A DNA stretch of 45,470 nt from Acidobacteriaceae bacterium (GCA_903970405.1 CAJCIT010000064.1:1-45470); one strand, 5' to 3'; positions 17,624 to 27,435 are shown, numbered from the stretch's first letter. Notes: generated from the letters alone by a model not told the origin. Made by a program: numbers and translations.

Positions 17624-18879
17624 GTTCCGGTCTCCGGCCTGCCGGCGGCCGTTTGCGCCAGGTATCTCTCGAAGACGTCTGCCAGGCGGCCGGCATTTGT
17701 TTCCAGATTGTAATGCTCCACGACGGTGGCGCGGCCGGCCTTCGCAAGACGAAGACGGAGAGTGGGCTGCTCCATCAACAACGAAATGGCGCGGGCAAGA
17801 TCATCCACGTTGGAAGCAGCGGTGAGAAGTCCATTCGTGCCTGATTCAATCAGCTCAGGGATGCCATTTACCCCGGAACTCACGCAAGGGATTTCCATCG
17901 CCATGGCTTCCATCAGAACCACCGGGATGCCTTCGGCAAAGCTGGGCAGCACAAACGCGTGGGCATGGCCATAGAGTTCGCGAATCCCATCCTGATTCAC
18001 AGCGCCGTGGAATTTGACAATTGACCCCAGACCCGATTCGCGCGTCTGTGTTTCCAGTGCGGCGCGATCCGGGCCGTCTCCCACAAACGAGATGACCAGG
18101 TAATGGCCCTGGTCCAGCAGGAGGCGCGCGGCGCGCAACAGGACGCCTTGGCCTTTGGATGCCACCAACCGGCCGATGCACACAACCTCAAAGGGCCCAC
18201 CGGCCGACGCGGATTCGGATGGCGCAAAGACCTGGGGATCGACGCCGAGGCGCACAACGTGCAGCTTGTCCCACTGATCGAGAGAGGCTATTTTTAGAAG
18301 CTGGCTCCGGCAGAAATCGCTGATGCAGCAGACAAGTGAGGCTGCCTCCACCTTCTCGCGCAGACGATAGGCGGTAACATCGTAGAACTCGTCGGGCCCG
18401 TGGACTGTCAACGACAGGCGGATGCCGAAGATGCGCGCTGCCAGCAACCCCACGGTGGCTGCCTGGGTGGCGAAGTGGACATGCAGGTGGCGGACATGCA
18501 GGCGGCGCACCCAGTCGCCCACGAGCAATGCCTCGGCCAGATAGAAGAAATTGTAGGCAAGCGCACGAATGTCGAGTTGCGAGAGTTTGACGGCCAAGGC
18601 CAAGCCGCGAAGCAGTCCTGCCGGTTGGCGTAGCGCGGTGCGGACGGCGGCGCCCAAGGCCCGCGCGGCACCCGCGTCTTTGACGAAGAAAGTTGTGGCG
18701 GCTTCCGCGCGCTCCTGTTCAGTGAGGTCCGCGGAAGCACGGTCGGGCGGGTTGATGCTGGCAGTATGAATGACGAAGCCGCGTTTCCTGAGGGCGAGAA
18801 CCTCACGCAGGATAAAGGTGTGCGAAATGGCGGGGTATCGGCTGACCAGGTAGGCCAGCTGCCCGTTGTTCCGCGGCAC
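17614..18879 (-). CDS. Glycosyltransferase family 4 (GT-B)
   Basis: A 421-aa retaining glycosyltransferase. The N-terminal acceptor domain begins AYLVSRYPAISHTFILREVL, typical of exopolysaccharide GT4 enzymes. The donor domain has VCIGRLVASKGQGVLLRAA and the E-x7-E motif in FAEGIPVVLMEAMAMEIP (PSFAEGIPVVLMEA). It is the first gene of the polysaccharide operon on the minus strand, with a ~270-bp promoter-bearing gap to the HPt gene. It probably builds a cell-surface glycan together with the GT2 and the acyltransferase. Confidence 0.92.
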   Translation of the reverse strand: MPRNNGQLAYLVSRYPAISHTFILREVLALRKRGFVIHTASINPPDRASADLTEQERAEAATTFFVKDAGAARALGAAVRTALRQPAGLLRGLALAVKLSQLDIRALAYNFFYLAEALLVGDWVRRLHVRHLHVHFATQAATVGLLAARIFGIRLSLTVHGPDEFYDVTAYRLREKVEAASLVCCISDFCRSQLLKIASLDQWDKLHVVRLGVDPQVFAPSESASAGGPFEVVCIGRLVASKGQGVLLRAARLLLDQGHYLVISFVGDGPDRAALETQTRESGLGSIVKFHGAVNQDGIRELYGHAHAFVLPSFAEGIPVVLMEAMAMEIPCVSSGVNGIPELIESGTNGLLTAASNVDDLARAISLLMEQPTLRLRLAKAGRATVVEHYNLETNAGRLADVFERYLAQTAAGRPETGTWP

Positions 18880-19147
18880 TTCGGCAGAGGGGGATGGAGT
18901 TTCCAGCGGTGGAGACCTCTCTGGGGGGCCGGACAGGCCAGGGTCGCGAGTTTACGCGCTTTCGCCCGTCCATAACCCTTAGTATTGGCCCTACGGCCTT
19001 CGCGCGGCAACGTTTTCTGTTTCTTCAGGAATTGTGGGGCCTATCGAGGCAACGGTTGAGAAGTCACCAACTGTGTTTGCCTGCTAAACTTGGCGAAATG
19101 GCCAGTCCTGGATTTCCATAATTCTAAAGGTGCGAGCTTTCTAAAGT

Positions 19148-19513
19148 ATGTCGAGCCCGGACGCAGCTCTAGTTATCGTTAGCGCTGAACAAGTCAGAAT
19201 CCACCTGTCGGAGTTGCAGGAGGAAATCGATCGGAAGCCGTTCTTGGATTTTCTGAATACGATCATCGAATCGGCGCCGCCGCTTCTTGCGTCTCTGCGA
19301 GCGGCAGTCTTCGACAATCCGACCGAGGCGATGTTTGCCGCTCACAAGCTGCGCGGCACCGTCGGCGCAGTGGGCGCCGCCGTCATCTCCGACCGGTTGC
19401 TCGCCATGGAACAGGCCCTGCAGCGAGGCGATACGGCGGCCGCGGCCGAACATCTCGCGCCGCTCGAAGGGCTTGTGGATAGCCTCGTCCTGATGCTCGG
19501 CACCTATCATTGA
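19148..19513 (+). CDS. HPt (histidine phosphotransfer) domain protein
   Basis: A 121-aa all-helical protein that relays phosphate in a multi-step phosphorelay. The phospho-acceptor is H66 in AAHKLRGTVGAVG, matching the HPt consensus H-x-L-[KR]-G. The following helix DRLLAMEQALQRGDTAAAAE is typical of the four-helix bundle. It is a stand-alone gene. Cognate partners may be the response regulators and histidine kinase at 22791-27195, but they are not in the same operon. The ribosome-binding site is weak. Confidence 0.8.
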   Translation: MSSPDAALVIVSAEQVRIHLSELQEEIDRKPFLDFLNTIIESAPPLLASLRAAVFDNPTEAMFAAHKLRGTVGAVGAAVISDRLLAMEQALQRGDTAAAAEHLAPLEGLVDSLVLMLGTYH

Positions 19514-19639
19514 GCATTTTCCCCTTTCGTCGGCGCTCCCCGTCCATTCGCAGGTTTTCGCCCGCCGTTCGTCCGCTTCGATGAACAACCGGCAGCCGCC
19601 CCTCGTATCATCGAAAGGAAAACGAGAGGACAAATCGAC

Positions 19640-20569
19640 ATGTCATCCCCAGCCATCGCCGTCGAAGGCCTCAGGAAGTCCTATGGAGACTTTGAAGCGG
19701 TGCGCGGTATTAACCTTGAGGTCCAGGAAGGTGAAGTCTTCGGTCTGCTTGGTCCTAACGGCGCCGGCAAGACCACCACCGTCGAAATCCTGGAAGGTCT
19801 CAGGCCCCGGACATCCGGGAATGTCTCGGTGCTCGGTTTCGATCCCGGCGCCCAGGCCCGGAGTCTTAAAGAGCGCATCGGCGTCTGTCTGCAAGCCACC
19901 AATTTGCCCGAGAAAATGCGCGTCATCGAAGCGCTGGATCTGTTCGCCGCGTTTTACCATCGCAACGTCGACAATCACAAACTCCTGGAGCGCCTGCAAC
20001 TCAGCGAAAAGTCCGACGCCTTTTATTCATCGCTTTCCGGCGGACAAAAACAGCGCGTCGCGTTGGCGCTGGCCCTGGTCAACGATCCCGCTTTGCTTTT
20101 TCTCGACGAACCCACCACCGGCCTTGACCCGCAAGTCCGCCTTGAGATTCACAAGCTGATCCTCGAACTGAAGAGCAATAAGCGAACTATTCTCCTTACC
20201 ACTCATTACATTGAAGAAGCTGAGCGGCTCTGCGACCGTGTCGCTATCATCGACGCCGGCCGCATCATCGAACTGGGAACGCCGCGCGAGATCCAGGAAC
20301 GCACCCTGGGCAACGCCATGATTGAGATCTCGACGAACGAACCCGCGCCGCTCGACCGCCTGCCGGATTCCCTCCGCGAATCCAAGTGCATCGTCACCGG
20401 CGACGGCCGCGTCATCTCGATGCAATCCGCCGAGCCCGCCAAAACCATTGTCGAAGCCGTCAAGTGGATTGACTCCCTCGGCCTCCAACTCGTCGACATT
20501 CATCTGAAGCGCCCCACGCTCGAAGACGTCTTTATCGAACTTACCGGCAAGAGGCTCCGCGAAGCATGA
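19640..20569 (+). CDS. ABC transporter ATP-binding protein (DrrA/ABC-2 type)
   Basis: A 309-aa ATPase that powers the ABC-2 exporter encoded next to it. Walker A is GPNGAGKT (38-45), the signature is LSGGQKQRVALALAL, Walker B is LLFLDEPTTGLD and the H-loop is LLTTHYIEEAERL. A ~90-residue C-terminal extension is typical of DrrA/NatA-like exporter ATPases. An AAGGAAAACGAGAGG region precedes the ATG. Its last four bases overlap the start of the permease fusion gene (ATGA), so the pair is co-translated. Confidence 0.95.
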   Translation: MSSPAIAVEGLRKSYGDFEAVRGINLEVQEGEVFGLLGPNGAGKTTTVEILEGLRPRTSGNVSVLGFDPGAQARSLKERIGVCLQATNLPEKMRVIEALDLFAAFYHRNVDNHKLLERLQLSEKSDAFYSSLSGGQKQRVALALALVNDPALLFLDEPTTGLDPQVRLEIHKLILELKSNKRTILLTTHYIEEAERLCDRVAIIDAGRIIELGTPREIQERTLGNAMIEISTNEPAPLDRLPDSLRESKCIVTGDGRVISMQSAEPAKTIVEAVKWIDSLGLQLVDIHLKRPTLEDVFIELTGKRLREA

Positions 20570-22770
20570 AACCCTACATCGCCCAGATTCGCAGCAACCT
20601 GAGATTGATGGGGCGCGACCGCTCCGTCCTTTTCTTCCAGTTGTTTTTCCCGATGATCTTCTTCGTCATTTTCTCCTTCGTCTACGGTGGGGCGAAGAAC
20701 CCCGCCGGCATGGCGCAGGTGGTGTGCATGGTGCTGGTTATCGGCGTGCTCGGCAGCGGCTTCTTTGGCGCCGGCATCCGGGCGGTGGTGGAGCGCGAGT
20801 CCGGCATTCTCCGCCGCTTCAAGGTCGCTCCGGTCGGGCCCGCGCCCATCATCATCGCGTCCATGGTTGCCGGCCTGGTCAGTTACCTGCCCGTGGTCCT
20901 CATCATCCTGCTTGCCGCGAACCTCCAGTTCAAGATGCCCTTTCCGGCTCGCGTGCTGGACTTGTTCGTCTTCGTCGCCATCGGCTCCATCTCCTTCCGC
21001 GCGATGGGCATGATCATCGCGAGCGTCGTCAACTCCATGCAGGAGAGCCAGATCGTCATTCAGATGCTCTACCTGCCCATGCTCTTCTTGAGCGGCGTCA
21101 CCTTCCCCTCCTCCTTCCTTCCCGTGTGGCTTCAGAACGTCGCTCAGTTTCTGCCCGCAACTTACTTGAACAAAGGCCTCCAGGCGCTGCTCATCACCGG
21201 CGACTCCATGTTCTCCGCGCTCCCGCTCACGGCCGCCGGCGCGTTGCTGCTCACCGCGGCCGCTGCGGTCTTCCTCGGCATCAAGCTCTTTCGCTGGGAA
21301 AAGGAAGAGAAGATCTCCGGCCGCGCCAAACTTTGGATTCCCGTTGTCCTGGCGCCGTTTATCATCCTCGGGGTCATTCAGTCGAAGACCAAGCAGAACA
21401 TCGACCAGGACAAGATCGTCACCCGCAACCTGCGCCGCAATCACAGCGTGCTCTTCCAGAACGTCCGCATCTTTGTGGGCGACGGTCAAGTGATTCCGAA
21501 TGGCGCGGTCCTCGCCCGCAACGAGAAAATCGAGAAGGTGTTCGACACGCCCCCCACTAACACCGATTCCTTGAACGCCGAAGTCATCGATGCCGCGGGG
21601 AAGACCCTTCTGCCCGGTCTGATCGACATGCATGTACATTTGGGGGCGCCCGGCGGCGTAGCGACGGATCAGGCCAGCTACTCTGCCGAGGCCGAGTACC
21701 GCGAACTCGCCGCGTACCTCTATAGCGGCATCACCGCCGTCCGCAGCACCGGCGACTCGCTGGACCAAAGTCTGAAACTTCGCGAAGCCGTCTCCAGCGG
21801 CCGCTACCTCGGCGCGGAACCGTTCGTCTGCGGTCCCATGTTCACCGCGCCCGGCGGCCACGGCACTGAGTACGCCAAATACTTTCCGGAAAACATGCGC
21901 GCCGCGATTGAAGCGCAGATGGTCCGGACGCCGAAGAGCGCCGCCCAGGCCCGCACTCAAGTGGATGAGCTGAAAGCCGCCAACGTCGATTGCATCAAAA
22001 CGATTCTCGAAACGGGATCGGCCGGGCATCTTTTCAACCGCCTGGATTCGAACCTCTACCGCGAAATCGTCAAGGAGGCTCAAGCCGACCGCCTGCCGGT
22101 GGCCACGCACACCGGCGATAACGCCGACATTACTCTCGCCATCGAGGCCGGCGCCAACACGATTGAGCACGGCAGCTTCCGCGAACCGATCGCCGGCGCC
22201 TCCTTCTCGGCGATGAAAGAAAAAGGCATTGCCTACGACCCCACCCTCTCCGTAATCGAAGCCCTTCGCGACCTATCGCAAAATAAGCTCGACCTGCTAG
22301 ACAGGTCTCTGCTCGAAGCCGTCGCCCCGCGCGCTTTGCTCGACCAGACCCGCGCCGAGCTCAAGAAGTCCACCGGCGCCGGTTCGCCAGAACACGCGGC
22401 GTTAGCCTACGAACGCGCGCAAAGCAACTTGAAAGGGGCCTACGCCGCCGGCGTCACGCTGATAACAGGCTCTGACGCCGGTAATCTGCTGGTGATCCAC
22501 GGGCCCACCGTTCAGCGCGAACTGACGCTCTGGGTGCAGGCCGGCATTCCTCCTGCTGTTGCTTTACAGGCGGCCACGCTGAACGCGGCTCGTGCTTTGC
22601 GCGCCGACAAGCGTTTCGGAGCTATTAAGCCAGGTCTTGAAGCAACGTTCATTCTGGTAGAGGGCAATCCGTTGACTGACATTTCACTGATGGAGCATGT
22701 GACGGAAGTTGTGTTCCACGGCGAGCGTATCGACCGCGCCGACCTCTTCGACCAAAAGTCGAAAGACTAA
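20566..22770 (+). CDS. ABC-2 permease fused to a metal-dependent amidohydrolase
   Basis: A 734-aa two-part protein. Residues 1-~245 are an ABC-2 permease with six hydrophobic segments (about 22-41, 49-70, 95-118, 130-153, 163-181, 215-239). A seventh segment lies at 256-272. Residues ~295-734 are a complete amidohydrolase (imidazolonepropionase/prolidase-like): LLPGLIDMHVHLG (H356, H358), K478 as the candidate carboxylated lysine in CIKTILETG, H515 in THTGD, H535 in IEHGSF and D637 in GSDAG, all metal or catalytic positions. With six cytoplasm-to-cytoplasm crossings plus one more, the enzyme domain should face the periplasm. The frame is continuous with no internal stop, so this is a real fusion in the sequence. 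It pairs with the ATPase upstream. Substrate unknown. Confidence 0.88.
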   Translation: MKPYIAQIRSNLRLMGRDRSVLFFQLFFPMIFFVIFSFVYGGAKNPAGMAQVVCMVLVIGVLGSGFFGAGIRAVVERESGILRRFKVAPVGPAPIIIASMVAGLVSYLPVVLIILLAANLQFKMPFPARVLDLFVFVAIGSISFRAMGMIIASVVNSMQESQIVIQMLYLPMLFLSGVTFPSSFLPVWLQNVAQFLPATYLNKGLQALLITGDSMFSALPLTAAGALLLTAAAAVFLGIKLFRWEKEEKISGRAKLWIPVVLAPFIILGVIQSKTKQNIDQDKIVTRNLRRNHSVLFQNVRIFVGDGQVIPNGAVLARNEKIEKVFDTPPTNTDSLNAEVIDAAGKTLLPGLIDMHVHLGAPGGVATDQASYSAEAEYRELAAYLYSGITAVRSTGDSLDQSLKLREAVSSGRYLGAEPFVCGPMFTAPGGHGTEYAKYFPENMRAAIEAQMVRTPKSAAQARTQVDELKAANVDCIKTILETGSAGHLFNRLDSNLYREIVKEAQADRLPVATHTGDNADITLAIEAGANTIEHGSFREPIAGASFSAMKEKGIAYDPTLSVIEALRDLSQNKLDLLDRSLLEAVAPRALLDQTRAELKKSTGAGSPEHAALAYERAQSNLKGAYAAGVTLITGSDAGNLLVIHGPTVQRELTLWVQAGIPPAVALQAATLNAARALRADKRFGAIKPGLEATFILVEGNPLTDISLMEHVTEVVFHGERIDRADLFDQKSKD

Positions 22771-22790
22771 AATCTCCTCCCAGCCGAGCG

Positions 22791-23930
22791 TTACTCATCT
22801 GCGCAGATTCGGAACGGTTCGGTCACGCCGCGCGACTCGCTGTACCGATGCAGACATTGAAGCAGCGGCGCCGAAATCTCGTTGCCGCCTGACAACAGCA
22901 GAGCGCCTTTGCTGTCCAGGATGTCTGAGTGCAGTTTCATGCCGACTCTCAAGTCCGAAAGGCAAACGATCCGGCTCGGACCCTTCGGAGAGGCGGAACG
23001 GATGTCAGCCATCGCTTTTTCGAAGCGAGAAGAAGGGCGCTGCACAATTGAGTGCTCCCCGGTTATTGTCCCGGTCAGCGGCGAGTGTTCCGATCGCTGC
23101 GCTTCCGCGTCCATGGCCGTTTTCAGCAGGTGCAAACCGAGAAGATTGCGATCCATGGCGCTCAGGTCCGCGGTTGGCGGCAACGGCTCCAACTGGTCGA
23201 ACTGGCGCCGGATAATGTGCACCACCGTTTCCAACCGCGGAATGTTTTGGAGGAAACGCGCACCCGCTTCCGGGTGGGACAGGTAAACGGCGCGGTCGGC
23301 CTCCGCTAAGGCATCGCCTGCGCAAACCCGCTGGAGGAGCGATTCCGGCAGGGTGATGCATCCGATCTGGGAGAGCATGGCCGCCACTTCAAATTCCCAG
23401 GGATTGGCGATTTTCAGCTCTTCCGCGAGCGCCTTGACCGTCTGCCGCATCCGGCTGGCCCGGCTGAACACGAGCGGGTGAGCGAAGGACAGAATCTCCG
23501 TCAACACGTGAAGACTCCCGATCAGCGTCTTCTCCAGCAGTACCCGCTCGGCCTGAATCAGGTTGTGCTGCTCAATTGCCGCCTTGAGCGTAGCCTTCAG
23601 GGGAGTTGTCAAGCACGGTTTGGTCAGGAATCGATAAACCTGTCCTTGATTGACGGCCGCGATCGCGGCGAAAGTATCGGCTTCCCCGGTCAGTAGAATG
23701 CGCACGGTATCCGGCCAGGCGGCCATCGTCTTTGACAGCAGTTCGATGCCGTTCATTCCCGGCATCTTGAAATCGGAAACAATCACCGCGAACGGGCCAT
23801 ATTTTTCCAGCAAGGCCAGGGCCTGGTCGGGACTGGCGGCGGTGGCAAGAGAGAATTGGTCGCGGAGATTCCGCGCCATCGCGCCCAGGAGATTAGTGTC
23901 ATCGTCAACGAACAAGATTTTCTCTGGCAT
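22791..23930 (-). CDS. Response regulator with degenerate HD-GYP/HD output domain
   Basis: A 379-aa protein. The receiver domain (1-~120) has the acidic pocket D10-D11, phospho-acceptor D53 in VSDFKMPGMNG and K104 in FLTKPC. The output half follows the helix pattern of HD-GYP phosphodiesterases, but the metal ligands are lost: the first His position reads FSRASRMRQTV, and the HD pair is replaced in AAMLSQIGCITLPE (normally HDIGKxxxP). It probably works by protein contacts rather than c-di-GMP hydrolysis. I chose the ATG at 23930 (GGCGAGA upstream); a TTG at 23951 is possible. It is divergent from the HDOD regulator, with which it shares the receiver style and KPC motif. Confidence 0.82.
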   Translation of the reverse strand: MPEKILFVDDDTNLLGAMARNLRDQFSLATAASPDQALALLEKYGPFAVIVSDFKMPGMNGIELLSKTMAAWPDTVRILLTGEADTFAAIAAVNQGQVYRFLTKPCLTTPLKATLKAAIEQHNLIQAERVLLEKTLIGSLHVLTEILSFAHPLVFSRASRMRQTVKALAEELKIANPWEFEVAAMLSQIGCITLPESLLQRVCAGDALAEADRAVYLSHPEAGARFLQNIPRLETVVHIIRRQFDQLEPLPPTADLSAMDRNLLGLHLLKTAMDAEAQRSEHSPLTGTITGEHSIVQRPSSRFEKAMADIRSASPKGPSRIVCLSDLRVGMKLHSDILDSKGALLLSGGNEISAPLLQCLHRYSESRGVTEPFRICADE

Positions 23931-24136
23931 TGCGGTCTCGCCGTCCGTCAAGTCCCATCGGCCTGTCTGGGGCCACGCTTAAGCAGGCGCGGTCTGATTC
24001 GCTATCGGCTGTTTGGACATATCTCTCTAGGGCTGGATTTTCCTGGGGCGTTGGCGAAACGCTCTACAGTACGCGTCCCGAACGGCCGATTGCTTGAAAC
24101 AGAGCCTGGCGGCGGGCGGGCCACGGCAATTTTCGA

Positions 24137-25351
24137 ATGACGCGCATCTTATTCGTCGATGACGAGCAGCGACTGCTCGACGGCCTGCGACGGTCTCTTT
24201 ACTCCCTCCGCGGGGAATGGCACGCCGAGTTTGCCTGCGGCGCCGCCGAGGCCCTTAAGGTTGTTGAGTCTCGGCCGTTCGACGTCATTGTCACGGACAT
24301 GCGAATGCCCGGTATTGACGGCAGCGCCCTGTTGCAGCTCGTCAGGGACGCGCATCCCCAGGTGCTGCGGATTATGCTCTCCGGACAGTCGGAGGACACA
24401 GCGCTGATTCGCTCAGTCGGCGTTGCCCACCAGTATTTGTCCAAGCCTTGTTCCCTTGAGGAATTGAAGTCCACCGTGAACCGGACTGTCTCTCTACGCC
24501 GTTTTCTTCAGGATCCGGATATTCGCGCGGTGGTCTCTCAGATCGATTCGCTGCCCAGCATGCCCCAGGTCTACCTCGAGGTGGTGGAGCTCATCAATTC
24601 CCCTTACACTTCGGTCGATCAACTCGGCGCCGTCATCGCCAAAGACATGGGTATGTGCGCCAAAGTGCTCCAGCTTGCCAATTCCGCCTTCTTCGGACAC
24701 CGCCAGAGAATCTCCAGTCCTGGCGAGGCGGCTGGAACGCTTGGGTTCAATATGATCAGAAGCCTGAGTCTGGCGGCCAATTTGTTCCGCGCGGACGATC
24801 CAGTGCCGCTTCCTGGGTTTCGGCTTGACGCGCTTTGGCAACACAGCCTCGACGTCAGCATTTTGGCGCATCGGATCGCCAAATCGATTGCCCCGGGGGA
24901 CCGCAATTTTCACGACGAGGCACAAACTGCCGGATTGTTGCACGATGTCGGGACCTTGGTGATTGCCCGCAAGTTGCCCAGCGGCTATCTGGCGGTCCGG
25001 GAACTCTGTTCTTCGAAACGCATCGAGGTTGTCGATGCGGAAATAGAGATCTTCGGCGCCTCGCACGCCGCACTGGGCGCCTACATGCTTGCCCTCTGGG
25101 GCTTGCCGGATGGAGTGGTTGAGGCCGTCGCCAGTCATCACTCCGCCGAACGGGTTGCCGAACGCGGCCAAGGCAGCGGCGCGAAGTGTCCGGATGCGGC
25201 GGTCTACTGCGCCGATGTCTTGGCTCACGCCAAATCTGAAGAGGAAATTGAACGGGCTGCTTCTGCCTTGGCGGGACTACTGCGCCAGCTAACTGCCTCG
25301 GCTTTGGCCGATCTGGCTCACCTCCAAAGAGAGGAGCCCCAGAAGGCATGA
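24137..25351 (+). CDS. Response regulator with HDOD output domain
   Basis: A 404-aa signalling protein. The receiver domain has D8-D9, phospho-acceptor D54 in VTDMRMPGIDG and K103 in YLSKPC. The HDOD domain at ~125-330 has LPSMPQVYLEVVELINSP, KVLQLANSAFFG, HRIAKSIAPG and AGLLHDVGTLV. A local HD remains, but HDOD proteins generally lack phosphodiesterase activity. Such proteins integrate c-di-GMP, motility and stress signals in other bacteria. It is convergent with the PAS histidine kinase (9-nt gap) and divergent from the degenerate HD-GYP regulator; the three form a probable pathway. Confidence 0.92.
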   Translation: MTRILFVDDEQRLLDGLRRSLYSLRGEWHAEFACGAAEALKVVESRPFDVIVTDMRMPGIDGSALLQLVRDAHPQVLRIMLSGQSEDTALIRSVGVAHQYLSKPCSLEELKSTVNRTVSLRRFLQDPDIRAVVSQIDSLPSMPQVYLEVVELINSPYTSVDQLGAVIAKDMGMCAKVLQLANSAFFGHRQRISSPGEAAGTLGFNMIRSLSLAANLFRADDPVPLPGFRLDALWQHSLDVSILAHRIAKSIAPGDRNFHDEAQTAGLLHDVGTLVIARKLPSGYLAVRELCSSKRIEVVDAEIEIFGASHAALGAYMLALWGLPDGVVEAVASHHSAERVAERGQGSGAKCPDAAVYCADVLAHAKSEEEIERAASALAGLLRQLTASALADLAHLQREEPQKA

Positions 25352-25359
25352 ACCGCCTC

Positions 25360-27195
25360 TCAGATCAAGAGTTCATGAGGCGGCGCGACGCGGTCGGGCT
25401 CTGGTTCCGTAACGGCTTCGTCCATGGGGATTCGCAGGATAAAACTGGTTCCTTTGTTCAGTTCCGTCTCGAACGTCAAAGTCCCGCCATGCTTCTTCAC
25501 GACGATGTTGCGGGCCAACGCCAGCCCCTGCCCGGTACCCTTGCCTACCTCCTTCGTCGTGAAGAACGGGTCGAAGATGCGCTCTTGCACCCCGGCCGGT
25601 ATCCCCGTGCCATCGTCGGTAACGCGAATCTCGGCGAAGTTGCCGTCGCGCCTGGTGCTCACTTCGATCTTTCCTTTCGATTGCCCCCGTTTTGCCTCGT
25701 CGATGGCGTGCGCCGCGTTCACCACCAGATTCAGCAGAACCTGGTTTATTTCTCCCGGAAGGCAGCGAACCTGCGGCAGCGCGCCATCCAGATCCGTCAC
25801 CGCCTCGGCCACATATTTCCATTCGTTCCGGCAAACAATCAGCGTGTTCTGAATGGCGTGGTTCAGGTCAACCAATTCCTTTTGACCGGACCCGGGGTGG
25901 GAGAACTCCTTCATTGCGCGCACGATCCGCGCCACCCGCTCCACCCCTTCCATGCTCTGCCCGATGGCCGCCGGGATCTCCGAACGCAGATACTCCAAGT
26001 CCGCGCGCGCAACGCATTCATCCGTTTCCGACACCAGTTCCGGCCGGTACCCAGACGCCCGCAACGCCCCCAGAGCCTTATCGTACTGTTCCAGCATCGT
26101 GTCGAGCTGCCTGAACGATCCCCCCAGGAAGTTGCAATTGTCGCCCACGTACTGAATCGGCGTATTGATCTCGTGCGCCACTCCCGCCGCCAATTGGCCG
26201 ATTGCTTCAAGCTTCTGAGCTTGCAGTAACTGACCCTCCAGCAGCTTGCGTTCCTGCACTTCCCGCCGCAGCTCTTCGTTTGCCTGCACCAGTTGCTGGC
26301 TCCGGCGGAAAAGTTCCTTGTCGGCCAGGATCCGCTGGGTGATGTCTTTCGAGATCCCAAATGTGCCGACAATCTCTCCCTTGCCATTTCGTAGCGGCAG
26401 TTTCGATTTCGCTACCCAATGCTCTTGTCCGGCCGGCCAAAAGTACTCGACCTCCTCGACATCAAGCAGCGGCTTGCCGGTCCGGATAATCTCTTTTTCG
26501 TCGGCGATTGCTTTCGCGGCCTGTGCCTCGCCGAAGAAATCCGCGTCCGACAACCCAACCATGCTCAATGGACTCGCCGCCCCGACATGGGCCGCGTGCG
26601 CCCGGTTCACTCTCAGAAAGCAACTGTTCAGATCCTTGAAATAGATGTTGTCTGGCACCGTGTCCATCAGCGCATCGAAAAGGCTGCGTTCTTCACGGAG
26701 CGCCGCTTCGATCGTCATCCGCTCGGTAATGTCGAGGCCCACGCCGGAAAGAAGCCGGCGGTCTGACCGGCGCTCCACGCGGATCGACGTCCGCAACCAC
26801 TTATAGCGCCCGTCGGCCGCCCGCATTCGATGCTCAAATGTGTGCGCCTCGTTGGATTGAATAGCGTCCGCAAACTCCTGCCGCACGGCAGTAAGGTCGT
26901 TCGGATGAAGATGATTCTCCCAGAAATTCTCTTCCGCAAACCATTGCTTTACCGGGATCGAAAGAATGCTCTCGGTCTGTCGCGTTACCAGAATAAACTT
27001 ACCGGAACGGATGTCCATTTGCCACAGAATTATCTGGGCGGATTCGAGGAGTTCCCGGAACAGTTCTTCGCTCCGTTCCGGGTTTGAGGGATTCGCGGAG
27101 AATTTTCGGCCGATAACCGCAGTTCCAGTTACTGCGGCCAGGACAAGTAGTGCAGCGATTGACAGCAACGCGATTCCCATCGGCGACATCTTCAC
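25360..27195 (-). CDS. Membrane-bound PAS-PAS sensor histidine kinase
   Basis: A 611-aa kinase. A transmembrane helix lies at ~7-28, PAS at ~42-160 (ends LDITERM), a second PAS at ~168-288 (ends ISKDITQR) and a coiled coil at ~290-335. The HisKA phospho-acceptor is H341 in AAGVAHEINTPIQYV. A ~100-residue helical insert separates the H-box from the N-box, as in the HEINTPIQYVGDN subfamily. The HATPase domain has the N-box NLVVNAAHAI, G1 DDGTGIP, the F-box FFTTKEVGKGTGQGLALA and G2. It very probably phosphorylates one or both neighbouring response regulators. A 272-bp gap separates it from the Gfo/Idh gene; I see no further gene there. Confidence 0.93.
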   Translation of the reverse strand: MKMSPMGIALLSIAALLVLAAVTGTAVIGRKFSANPSNPERSEELFRELLESAQIILWQMDIRSGKFILVTRQTESILSIPVKQWFAEENFWENHLHPNDLTAVRQEFADAIQSNEAHTFEHRMRAADGRYKWLRTSIRVERRSDRRLLSGVGLDITERMTIEAALREERSLFDALMDTVPDNIYFKDLNSCFLRVNRAHAAHVGAASPLSMVGLSDADFFGEAQAAKAIADEKEIIRTGKPLLDVEEVEYFWPAGQEHWVAKSKLPLRNGKGEIVGTFGISKDITQRILADKELFRRSQQLVQANEELRREVQERKLLEGQLLQAQKLEAIGQLAAGVAHEINTPIQYVGDNCNFLGGSFRQLDTMLEQYDKALGALRASGYRPELVSETDECVARADLEYLRSEIPAAIGQSMEGVERVARIVRAMKEFSHPGSGQKELVDLNHAIQNTLIVCRNEWKYVAEAVTDLDGALPQVRCLPGEINQVLLNLVVNAAHAIDEAKRGQSKGKIEVSTRRDGNFAEIRVTDDGTGIPAGVQERIFDPFFTTKEVGKGTGQGLALARNIVVKKHGGTLTFETELNKGTSFILRIPMDEAVTEPEPDRVAPPHELLI

Positions 27196-27435
27196 AGACA
27201 GAGTGCCCGCTAGCGGCGAACGTTCTCTGACGGCAAGAAGGGCGGTGGCCGTTTTAGCGAGTCCGAAACGGGTCCGCGGACCCTTCGGTGGCCATTGAAC
27301 GCGGTGTTACATGAGATATTCTTTGTTGAGACGGGTTTGCCTGCGCGGAGGCCGCCCCGCCGCGACGTGAAACAAACGAAGATTCCGCGGACTGACCCGG
27401 GGCGAACGGGTCCGCCGGGTGTGAAAGACAGCCAC

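Noticed and set aside
20500..22170. A 556-codon open frame on the minus strand
   Set aside because: It is antisense to the ABC-2 permease/amidohydrolase gene, which has full domain signatures. The minus frame is Asp/Glu/His/Arg-rich with no domain, typical of a high-GC shadow.
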